Origin: Nesterenkonia haasae
GTDB lineage: Bacteria; Actinomycetota; Actinomycetes; Actinomycetales; Micrococcaceae
Direction of reading: 5' to 3'
Length of the DNA: 64,000 nt
Assembly (NCBI RefSeq): GCF_010119385.1
Contig: NZ_VFIE01000018.1
Span: 120,484-184,483, forward strand
Shown here one piece after another: positions 35,744-42,458 of this stretch; the first letter of the stretch is position 1, and the number at the start of each line of letters is the position of its first letter. Made by a program: the position numbers and the translations under genes. The notes under the pieces were generated by a model. The model did no database searches and was not told where the DNA came from. It saw only the letters and a program-made list of their open reading frames with translations.

Positions 35744-35749
35744 ATGGTA
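35744..35749 (-). promoter_or_regulatory. Candidate -10 element of the serpin gene
   Basis: TACCAT, six bases before ATG 35737; it lies in the 24 bp between the exchanger stop and the serpin start, so the serpin may be transcribed independently. Confidence 0.45.
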
Positions 35750-35761
35750 CGTGGTGGGGGC

Positions 35762-36901
35762 CTAGGCGGCTGGTTTCGCTCTTCTGCGCAGGTGTATGCC
35801 GAGCTCGTAAACCGCCAGAGTACTCACCCAGAGGACTGTCAACGGCACCACGAACCACAGCATCGCGGCGCTGAACGGGCCCAGCGCCTCATGATCGGCG
35901 GCAGCCAGCACAAGATACGCCACATAGGCCAGGTACATGCCTGCCAATACAAATCCCTCCCAGCGGGCGATCGCCTGACCGGTGAACGCCAAAGGCAGCA
36001 GTACCAGCGCAACGGCGAGCATGACTGGCAGGTCGAAATACACAGCAGCCTGGTCCACATCGATTCCGGTGGGCGAGACGATGCTGGTCAGTCCCAGCAC
36101 TGCGCCGATGTTGAAGATGTTGGAGCCTACGAGGTTGCCCACGGCCATATCGCGTTCGCCCCGCACTGCGGCAATGACGGATGTGGCAAGTTCTGGCAGA
36201 GATGTGCCTATGGCCACAACGGTCAAGCCGATGATCAGATCGCTGACCCCCAGTGCGGCTGCGATGCTGGTTGCTGAACTGACAAGAAATTGAGCACCGA
36301 TCACCAGCATGACCACACCCACAGCTATCAGGATGGTGTCCACTGTGGTGGATCTCAGTGTGGTGGACCGCAACCGGGAGGTGAGTCGCCCGGCGCCTTG
36401 ATCGAGGATGCCTTCAACTCCGAGCTGCGGGTCTTCCCCCTGTGCCACTCTCCGGCGGGCGTACCAGATGGTTCCCACGAGGTAGACCACGAGCAGGCTG
36501 AGCATCACGACCCCGTCAAGCAGGGAGAAACCGCCGTCGAGCGCCAGCAGCAGAGCTAAGACTGAGAACCCGATCATAATGGGGATATCTGCTTTGATGA
36601 GCTGGACTTTGACCAGCAGGGCGCCGAAGATCGCAGTCAGGCCCATCACGAAAAGGATGTTGGCGATATTCGACCCGACCACATTCCCCACAGCTAACCC
36701 GGGCGATCCGCTGAAGGCGGCGCCCATGCTGACCGCCAGCTCTGGGGTTGAGGTGGCGAACGCCACCACAGTCAGGCCAATGATCAGTGAGGACAGTCCG
36801 ACCGTCTTCCCCAGGGATGCAGCACCGCGGACCAGCGCTTCACCTCCCAAGACGAGGAGGACAAAACCACTGATCAGCAAGATGATACTCAGGAAGGTCA
36901 C
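35762..36901 (-). CDS. Calcium/sodium antiporter, CaCA family (YrbG-like)
   Basis: Membrane exchanger of 379 residues with two inverted halves, each with a CaCA alpha repeat: AFATSTPELAVSMGAAFSG plus GNVVGSNIANILFVMG in the first half, and AIGTSLPELATSVIAA plus GNLVGSNIFNIGAVLG in the second. About ten helices. Family members exchange calcium for sodium or protons. Start GTG 36901 stands seven bases after TAGTAT; the open frame from 36931 adds only ten codons. Confidence 0.93.
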   Translation of the reverse strand: MTFLSIILLISGFVLLVLGGEALVRGAASLGKTVGLSSLIIGLTVVAFATSTPELAVSMGAAFSGSPGLAVGNVVGSNIANILFVMGLTAIFGALLVKVQLIKADIPIMIGFSVLALLLALDGGFSLLDGVVMLSLLVVYLVGTIWYARRRVAQGEDPQLGVEGILDQGAGRLTSRLRSTTLRSTTVDTILIAVGVVMLVIGAQFLVSSATSIAAALGVSDLIIGLTVVAIGTSLPELATSVIAAVRGERDMAVGNLVGSNIFNIGAVLGLTSIVSPTGIDVDQAAVYFDLPVMLAVALVLLPLAFTGQAIARWEGFVLAGMYLAYVAYLVLAAADHEALGPFSAAMLWFVVPLTVLWVSTLAVYELGIHLRRRAKPAA

Positions 36902-36908
36902 CCGCCAT

Positions 36909-36914
36909 ATACTA
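36909..36914 (-). promoter_or_regulatory. Candidate -10 element of the CaCA antiporter gene
   Basis: TAGTAT, seven bases before GTG 36901. Confidence 0.5.
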
Positions 36915-37021
36915 CTCAGTGCCCAGCACACGGGAACGCCGACGAGGACACGGTCTCAGTCTCAATGTGCCGTTAGGATGACAGAGCAATGTAGGCGCCC
37001 TCTCAATGCCAAGGAGCAACT

Positions 37022-37525
37022 GTGGCCATCGAAGCTGAAAAAGTGATCCCCCACTCGGTCGAGAACATCGTTCAGGCGTACACGACAGAAGAGTTCCACA
37101 AGCACCTGGCCTCCAAAGTCGGTTCGGAGCTCAAGAGCTTCGAAGTGACCAGATCTGAAGACGGCACTGTGGTGATCAGCTCAGTTCAGGCAATGGGCGC
37201 GGAGAAGCTGCCTGATATTGCACGCAAAGTCATAAAGGGCCCAGTCACGGTGAACATCACCGACACTTGGGGCGCCCCGGACGCCAGCGGATCACGCCGC
37301 TCGGACACCCTGGTCAACGTAGCTAACGCTCCGGTGAAGGCGATCGGCTCGCAGAACCTGCATTCGCGCAGTGAATCGGAGACTCTCGCGACGGTGCGGG
37401 GGGATGTGGATGTGAAGATCCCGCTGATAGGCAAAAAGCTGAAGGCTCAGGCCGAGCCCTATATGGCCAAGTTCATCGAGCTGCAGGCCAACGAGGTCAG
37501 TAAGTTCATCGACTCACAGGGATGA
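37022..37525 (+). CDS. DUF2505 domain-containing protein
   Basis: Cytoplasmic 167-residue protein of the actinobacterial DUF2505 family, which has an SRPBCC-like (START-type) ligand-binding fold. The typical opening VIPHSVENIVQAYTTEEFH and the closing KIPLIGKKLKAQAEPYM are present. Function is unknown; lipid or polyketide binding is suspected for the fold. GTG 37022 has AAGGAG five bases upstream. Single gene, convergent with pth. Confidence 0.8.
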   Translation: MAIEAEKVIPHSVENIVQAYTTEEFHKHLASKVGSELKSFEVTRSEDGTVVISSVQAMGAEKLPDIARKVIKGPVTVNITDTWGAPDASGSRRSDTLVNVANAPVKAIGSQNLHSRSESETLATVRGDVDVKIPLIGKKLKAQAEPYMAKFIELQANEVSKFIDSQG

Positions 37526-37555
37526 TCGCGTCCTGCCGCATCCACTGCGGATGTC

Positions 37556-37600
37556 AGTGCGCTGTTGGAACTTAGGCTGCCCATAGGGTCCTGATATCCC
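37556..37600. terminator. Possible hairpin between convergent DUF2505 and pth genes
   Basis: Between two convergent stops, TGTTGG and CCAACA flank AGG..CCC and GGG..CCT, giving an imperfect long hairpin. No T-run follows on either strand, so a terminator role is only suggested by position. A smaller CATCC-ACTGC-GGATG hairpin lies just before it. Confidence 0.3.
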
Positions 37601-37631
37601 AACAACTCGCTGATTTCCGACCAATCACAGG

Positions 37632-38210
37632 CTAGTGGAACTTGTTCTGCGCTGTGGGGAGGTCCTCAAGCAGGACGGACTCCACAGCGTCGGCAGCTCT
37701 TCCGACGATTTCAGGGAGCTCTTTCATCTCCCTGTCAGAGTAGTTCTGCAGCACATAGGCCGCTGTGTCCATACGTCCGGGAGGGCGACCGACACCTACC
37801 CGCACACGGATGTACTCCCGGTCTCCCCCGAGGTGCTGGGTGATGGACTTCAAGCCATTGTGCCCGCCCTCGGATCCACCACGTTTGAGTTTCAGCCGCC
37901 CGAAGTCCAGGTCAAGCTCGTCATGAACGACCACCAACTGATGCGCTGGCACAGAGAAGTAGTCCATCACTTTCCGAATGGGCTGGCCTGAAACATTCAT
38001 ATAGCCCTCCGAGATCGCGAAGACCACTTTGGGGCCGCCATCGCCTAGACGAGCACCTACGGCCTTCGCCCCGACCTTGGTCCGCGTATAGCGGGCACCC
38101 ATCCGCTCCAGGAGCTCGTCGAGGACCACTTGACCAATATTGTGCCGAGTACCCTGGTAGCGGGTCCCAGGATTCCCAAGACCCGCTACCAGCCACGTGT
38201 TATCTGCCAT
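37632..38210 (-). CDS. pth: Peptidyl-tRNA hydrolase
   Basis: Pth releases tRNA from peptidyl-tRNA dropped by ribosomes. 192 residues; catalytic His in GTRHNIGQVVLDEL (residue 23 region), Asp in VVHDELDLDFGRLKLKRGG, and the substrate Asn in EGYMNVSGQPI are present. Last gene of the glmU-prs-rplY-pth row. Only 32 bases follow the rplY stop, yet TAGCCT lies six bases before the ATG with no ribosome binding site, so an internal leaderless promoter is possible. Confidence 0.97.
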   Translation of the reverse strand: MADNTWLVAGLGNPGTRYQGTRHNIGQVVLDELLERMGARYTRTKVGAKAVGARLGDGGPKVVFAISEGYMNVSGQPIRKVMDYFSVPAHQLVVVHDELDLDFGRLKLKRGGSEGGHNGLKSITQHLGGDREYIRVRVGVGRPPGRMDTAAYVLQNYSDREMKELPEIVGRAADAVESVLLEDLPTAQNKFH

Positions 38211-38216
38211 AGAGAC

Positions 38217-38222
38217 AGGCTA
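38217..38222 (-). promoter_or_regulatory. Candidate -10 element of pth
   Basis: TAGCCT, six bases before the pth ATG, in the short gap after rplY. Confidence 0.4.
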
Positions 38223-38242
38223 AGCCACAAAGGACGTGGGGA

Positions 38243-38881
38243 TCACTCGGAGTCGTCACCCTCGGCCTCACCGGACTGTGCTTCTTCACCTTCAGCACCG
38301 TCTTCGCCCTCTGCTGCTTCGGCGTCCTCGTCCTCCAGCGGCTGCTCCTGCGGCTCGTAGATGGAGACGATCGGGGACTCGAGGTCTGTCAGCGCCAGTT
38401 CTGCGTCAGCAGGCAGGACAAGCGAGTCCGGCAGAGCGTTCTCATCGCGGTCGGTGATGTCGATGCTGACGGAGTCAGGCAGGTTCAGTGCATCGGCCTC
38501 GACAGGAACAGTGGGCTGGTCGAGCATGAACTCGAAGCCTTCGGCTGGTTCGCCCAGAACCTCCACCGGCACGTCCACGACGATCTTCTCGCCCTTACGC
38601 ACGGCCAGCAGGTCCATGTGCACAATGAACGGCTTGATCGGGTCACGCTGGATATCTTTGGGCACCACCATCTGCTCGTCACCCTCAATGTCAAGAGTGA
38701 TCAGAGCGTTGGGGTTACGCACCGCAAGTGCAGTCTGGTGGCCAGGAAGCACCACGTGACGTGGATCGTCACCGTGACCATAGATCACAGCGGGAATCTG
38801 ATCGGCGCGACGGGCACGGCGGGCTGCGCCCTTACCGAACTCGGTGCGCACTTCAGCGGAAATGAGAATCTTGTCAGCCAT
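38243..38881 (-). CDS. rplY: 50S ribosomal protein L25/general stress protein Ctc
   Basis: L25 of the long Ctc type, binding 5S rRNA. 212 residues: the L25 domain at about 1-95 (RTEFGKGAARRARRADQIPAVIYGHG), the TL5-type beta domain to about 180, then a strongly acidic tail (EDEDAEAAEGEDGAEGEEAQ). ATG 38881 has GAAGGA six bases upstream. A leader of about 100 bases follows a TAATAT on the same strand near 39000, leaving room for regulation. Downstream of prs, as in many actinobacteria. Confidence 0.95.
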   Translation of the reverse strand: MADKILISAEVRTEFGKGAARRARRADQIPAVIYGHGDDPRHVVLPGHQTALAVRNPNALITLDIEGDEQMVVPKDIQRDPIKPFIVHMDLLAVRKGEKIVVDVPVEVLGEPAEGFEFMLDQPTVPVEADALNLPDSVSIDITDRDENALPDSLVLPADAELALTDLESPIVSIYEPQEQPLEDEDAEAAEGEDGAEGEEAQSGEAEGDDSE

Positions 38882-39056
38882 TGGGAATCCTTCAACAGTT
38901 GTGGTCGTTTCGCCAGGCTGATGAGAAGGAGAGAGATCGGCGGCGCGTCAAGCAACCGGCAGAAAGAACTCACCCCGTCGATCACGGGACTGGCATCATA
39001 TTAGACGTCAGCCCCCTCGCCTGGGCACAGCGACTTAGTCTACACCCTGTGCGGGA
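38882..39056 (-). promoter_or_regulatory. Upstream region of rplY
   Basis: Gap of 175 bases between the prs stop and rplY ATG. The minus strand has TAATAT near 39002..38997, a plausible -10, without a clear -35. I see no riboswitch class in the leader; a candidate transcript would have an untranslated leader of about 110 bases. Confidence 0.35.
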
Positions 39057-40037
39057 CTACGCCTCGCCGTCGAAAAGAGTGGTGACCGAGCCGTCGGTGA
39101 AGACTTCGTTGATCGCTCGGGCAAGAATCGGGGCGATAGACAGCACAGTCAGCTGCTCGAAACGCTTTTCTGCTGGTATGGGAAGCGTGTTGGTCACCAC
39201 CACCTCACGTGCTCCGCAGTTAGAAAGCTTCTCCGTTGCCGGTGCAGTGAGGATCGCATGAGTCGCCGCGATGATGACGCTCTTTGCCCCAGCATCCTTG
39301 AGAATTGACACAGCCCCGGCGATAGTTCCCCCGGTGTCAATCATGTCGTCGATCAACACACAGGTGCGCCCTTCGATCTCCCCGACGACCTGCTTGGACT
39401 CGGCCCTATTTGGCTGAGTGAGATCACGCGTCTTATGCACGAAGGCCAACGGGACCCCACCCAGGCGGTCAGCCCACCGTTCAGCTACTCGGACTCGTCC
39501 GGTGTCCGGGGACACGACGGTGACGTCCTCGCCTGCCACCTGCTGACGAATGTGATCAGCAAGAAGCGGGATACCGAACAGGTGGTCCACCGGCCCGTCG
39601 AAGAATCCCTGGATCTGATCCGTGTGCAGATCTACGCTCATAATGCGATCGGCACCTGAGGCCTTGTAGAGGTCGGCAACCAGCCGGGCGGAGATGGGTT
39701 CACGGCCGCGGCCCTTCTTGTCTTGACGTGAGTAGGGGTAGAACGGGGAGACGACCGTGATCCGCTTGGCCGAGGCGCGCTTCATGGAATCGATCATGAG
39801 CAGCTGCTCCATAAGCCACTTGTTCAGCGGCGCCGGGTGAGACTGCAGCAGAAAGACGTCCTTCCCGCGGACTGAGTCAGAGGAGCGCACGTAGATCTCT
39901 CCGTTGGCGAAGTCGTAGGCGCTCATCGGAAGCAGTTGGGTGCCCAACTCTTCGACGATCTCCTGCGCCAGCTCCGGATGTGCCCTCCCCGAAGCAATGA
40001 CCATCGTCTTCTCAGTGCTTTGCCTGATTTCGTCCAT
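39057..40037 (-). CDS. prs: Ribose-phosphate pyrophosphokinase
   Basis: PRPP synthetase for purine, pyrimidine, histidine and tryptophan synthesis. 326 residues with the ATP/ribose motif SVDLHTDQIQGFFDGPVDHL and the PRPP loop CVLIDDMIDTGGTI; also PYSRQDKKGRGREPISARLV. ATG 40037 has AGGA ten bases upstream and is 18 bases after the glmU stop, so co-transcription is likely. Confidence 0.97.
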   Translation of the reverse strand: MDEIRQSTEKTMVIASGRAHPELAQEIVEELGTQLLPMSAYDFANGEIYVRSSDSVRGKDVFLLQSHPAPLNKWLMEQLLMIDSMKRASAKRITVVSPFYPYSRQDKKGRGREPISARLVADLYKASGADRIMSVDLHTDQIQGFFDGPVDHLFGIPLLADHIRQQVAGEDVTVVSPDTGRVRVAERWADRLGGVPLAFVHKTRDLTQPNRAESKQVVGEIEGRTCVLIDDMIDTGGTIAGAVSILKDAGAKSVIIAATHAILTAPATEKLSNCGAREVVVTNTLPIPAEKRFEQLTVLSIAPILARAINEVFTDGSVTTLFDGEA

Positions 40038-40055
40038 GCTCGGGTGTTCCTACTT

Positions 40056-41525
40056 TCAGTCCGTGGCGGTGGGGGCGTCGTCGTTCTTCTGTGCATCGTC
40101 TGCCGCCTGCGCTGCGGCTGAGCCGGGCCGTTTGGCCTGAACCCAACCCTCAGCGTTGCGCTGCGGGGCCACCGACAGGGCGAGCGCTCCCGGAGGCACG
40201 TTTTTGCGCACCACGGCACCTGCTCCGGTATAGGCGCCGTCGCCGATCTCGACCGGGGCCACAAACACCGTGTTGGAGCTGGTGCGGACATGCGATCCGA
40301 TCACTGTGCGGTGCTTATGTTCCCCATCGTAGTTGGCTGTGATGTTGCCGCAGCCGATATTCGTGTAGTCACCGATAGTGGTATCCCCGGCGTAACCCAG
40401 ATGGGAGAGCTTGGAGCCGCGGCCAACTGTGACGTTCTTCGTCTCGTAGAACGCGCCGATCTTGGCGTCCTCGCCGAGGACTGTGCCCGGGCGCAGATAG
40501 CTGAAAGGCCCGACGACGCCGCCTGGACCGATACGTGCGCCGGTCGCGTGGGTGCGTATCACCTGGGCGCCTTCTCCGACTGTCACATCGCGCAGGGTGG
40601 TATCCGGGCCCACCACGGCATCGCGGGAGACATGAGTCTTACCGTGCAGCTGAGTTCCAGGCAGCACGGTGGTGTCCTCATCGAGAGTGACAGTGGAGTC
40701 AATCCAGGTCGTGGCAGGGTCAATGATCGTCGTTCCTGCGCGCATGGCTGCGAAGATCGTCCGCCGGTTCAGCTCAGCGCCAAGCGCTTGGAGCTGAACC
40801 CGGTCGTTGGCGCCTTCGACTTGCCAGCGGTCTTCGGTCACCAAAGCCGAGACCCGACGGCCGGACGCCCTTGCCAGGGAGAGCACATCCGTGAGGTACT
40901 TTTCGCCCTGAGCATTCTCCGTGGAGACCTGAGCTAGGGCCTCGGTGAGGGCTCCTGCGTCGAATGCGTAAATCCCCGAATTTATCTCTTTGACCTGGCG
41001 CTGAGTTTCATCGGCGTCCTTCTGCTCAACAATTCCCACCACCTGATCGCCAGACCGCAGCACGCGGCCATATCCGCTGGGGTCTTCCAATGTGGTGGTG
41101 AGGACTGTCGCAGCGTTGCCGGCAGCCTGGTGTTCCGAGACCAGCTCGCCCAACAGCTCCGGGGTGAGCAGCGGGACATCTCCGTAGGAGACCACCACTG
41201 TTCCGGTGTCGGTGGAAATGCCGCGTGCAGCGAGCGCCTCGAGCCCGCATTCGACGGCCCGTCCTGTGCCGGGAACTTCGTCCTGGTCGGCGAGGAGGAC
41301 TTCCGGATCATGAGCGGTGATGTGCTCGGCAACCTTCTCACGCTGGTGCCGCACGACCGCCACGAGGTGGTGTGGGTTCAGGGCACGCGCGGCAGCCAGC
41401 GCATGACCGATCATGGAGAGCCCACCGAGCGGGTGGAGAATTTTCGGAGTTCGTGACTTCATACGCGTCCCGGCCCCGGCCGCTAGCACAATGACTGCTA
41501 CGGGGCGGACATCGGTGTCTGACAC
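40056..41525 (-). CDS. glmU: Bifunctional GlmU (acetyltransferase/uridylyltransferase)
   Basis: Makes UDP-GlcNAc for peptidoglycan and mycothiol. The N-terminal pyrophosphorylase has VLAAGAGTRMKSRTPKILH; the C-terminal left-handed beta helix (from about residue 260) carries acetyltransferase motifs GPFSYLRPGT and NIGCGNITANYDG. A Q/D-rich tail of about 30 residues ends it. GTG 41525 has AGGAG seven bases upstream and is preferred; ATG 41552 would add nine residues and would use bases inside the tRNA 3' end as its binding site. 489 residues. Lies right behind tRNA-Gln. Confidence 0.96.
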   Translation of the reverse strand: MSDTDVRPVAVIVLAAGAGTRMKSRTPKILHPLGGLSMIGHALAAARALNPHHLVAVVRHQREKVAEHITAHDPEVLLADQDEVPGTGRAVECGLEALAARGISTDTGTVVVSYGDVPLLTPELLGELVSEHQAAGNAATVLTTTLEDPSGYGRVLRSGDQVVGIVEQKDADETQRQVKEINSGIYAFDAGALTEALAQVSTENAQGEKYLTDVLSLARASGRRVSALVTEDRWQVEGANDRVQLQALGAELNRRTIFAAMRAGTTIIDPATTWIDSTVTLDEDTTVLPGTQLHGKTHVSRDAVVGPDTTLRDVTVGEGAQVIRTHATGARIGPGGVVGPFSYLRPGTVLGEDAKIGAFYETKNVTVGRGSKLSHLGYAGDTTIGDYTNIGCGNITANYDGEHKHRTVIGSHVRTSSNTVFVAPVEIGDGAYTGAGAVVRKNVPPGALALSVAPQRNAEGWVQAKRPGSAAAQAADDAQKNDDAPTATD

Positions 41526-41556
41526 GCGGGCACTCCTGCTCTCAGTTGTCATCAAG

Positions 41557-41627
41557 CTCCGCCACTAGGACTCGAACCTAGACTACCGGTACCAAAAACC
41601 GATGTGCTGCCTTTACACCATGGCGGA
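41557..41627 (-). tRNA. tRNA-Gln (anticodon TTG)
   Basis: Full cloverleaf on the minus strand: acceptor TCCGCCA pairs with TGGCGGA, D-stem GTGT/GCAC, anticodon stem TCGGT/ACCGG with loop TTTTGGT giving anticodon TTG, four-base variable region, T-stem CTAGG/CCTAG with loop TTCGAGT, discriminator G. CCA is not encoded. 71 nt. The glmU start lies 32 bases beyond the 3' end. Confidence 0.97.
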
Positions 41628-41628
41628 C

Positions 41629-41647
41629 TGTGCGCTCTAAGCGCGCA
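41629..41647. other. Hairpin immediately 5' of tRNA-Gln
   Basis: TGTGCGCT-CTA-AGCGCGCA is an eight-pair stem with one G-T and a three-base loop, two bases from the tRNA 5' end and 29 bases from the stop of the upstream regulator gene. It may end that transcript or affect tRNA processing. Confidence 0.4.
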
Positions 41648-41675
41648 ATACATGGTACCGGTCTCGGAGCAGATC

Positions 41676-42206
41676 TCAGAACAGGTCTTTGAGTTCATCA
41701 AAGTGTTCAACTGCCGAATGGACCGGTCCAGTGCCATAGACGCGCAGAACCTCAGCCAACTTCGGGTGGGAAGCTTCCAGCAGATCGGCCGCTTCTCGGA
41801 GCTCAGCAGCCGAAGCGACGGCACTCAGAAGACTGCGCATTCCTGCCACGACTGCCGCATCGGAGGCCTGATCCGTCATCGGCTGGGTGGTCCACCCCAT
41901 CGAACCCTGGGAACTTTTGATGTGCTCCAGCTGGGCGGGGATATCGTGGCTCTGGACGTGTCCGGCGTTGAGCTGCTCGACCAGCTCAATGAGTTGATGG
42001 ACACGAGAGAGCACCGCGGGATTGCCAATTTTTACCCGCTGGGCACTGTTCAGCTGCGAGAGCATGGGCGCGGACAACCCGATGATGTCTGCCAGGCTAG
42101 CTTGGTTGAGTCCGAGGGCCTGCCTGATTCGATCGAACGTCTCATTCAACGGCTCGCCATAGGCGGCACGCTGGGCCTCCCGGTTAGTGTGGGTCGTATC
42201 ACTCAA
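41676..42206 (-). CDS. Helix-turn-helix DNA-binding protein
   Basis: A 176-residue protein with an XRE-type helix-turn-helix near residues 20-55 (ETFDRIRQALGLNQASLADI, then LSAPMLSQLNSAQRVKIGNP), and a C-terminal helical half. It resembles small regulators often placed next to tRNA-Gln/glmU in Micrococcales, but the target is unknown. TTG 42206 has AGGAG eight bases upstream. An 11-bp palindrome CGACA-C-TGTCG lies just upstream of a TAGAGT in its promoter region. Confidence 0.75.
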   Translation of the reverse strand: MSDTTHTNREAQRAAYGEPLNETFDRIRQALGLNQASLADIIGLSAPMLSQLNSAQRVKIGNPAVLSRVHQLIELVEQLNAGHVQSHDIPAQLEHIKSSQGSMGWTTQPMTDQASDAAVVAGMRSLLSAVASAAELREAADLLEASHPKLAEVLRVYGTGPVHSAVEHFDELKDLF

Positions 42207-42242
42207 GGCTCACACTCCTGTGCAGTCAGTTTGCTCCCGTAA

Positions 42243-42259
42243 ACTCTACGACACTGTCG
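42243..42259 (-). promoter_or_regulatory. Candidate promoter and palindrome of the HTH gene
   Basis: TAGAGT at 42248..42243 serves as a possible -10; CGACACTGTCG at 42249..42259, palindromic around its central base, adjoins it on the -35 side, where a repressor would block polymerase. Confidence 0.35.
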
Positions 42260-42317
42260 GCGGCTGAGACCTCACACCGCGACCGGGTGACGTCTGGGCG
42301 CGGTGGGCATTGGGCCC

Positions 42318-42413
42318 CTACATGAAGCTCGAGAAGGCTCCGGCACCGATGCTGAGGATCAGTAGGGCCACGAGAAGCAGAGCCACAAACCGGGTGGCAG
42401 GTGTGACCTTCAT
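42318..42413 (-). CDS. Small 31-residue membrane peptide
   Basis: A short reading frame with ATG 42413 and TAG stop. The product begins MKVTPATRF and continues with a single hydrophobic helix of about 17 residues, then GAFSSFM. GAGGAG stands nine bases upstream, as good a ribosome binding site as any in the window, and no other gene occupies this interval. It lies 45 bases after the ABC-F stop on the same strand. The basic start and hydrophobic centre fit a single-pass membrane peptide. No family recognised. Confidence 0.6.
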   Translation of the reverse strand: MKVTPATRFVALLLVALLILSIGAGAFSSFM

Positions 42414-42458
42414 CGACTTTGTCTCCTCTTGCGTTGGGGATCTCCAGCGTGCACGATA

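Noticed and set aside
38882-39056. Riboswitch or structured leader before rplY
   Set aside because: The leader is long enough, but I find no conserved riboswitch core or terminator/antiterminator pair.
41525-41555. Longer glmU start at ATG 41552
   Set aside because: Its ribosome binding site would have to lie within the tRNA-Gln 3' end, whereas GTG 41525 has AGGAG at seven bases and precedes the conserved domain.
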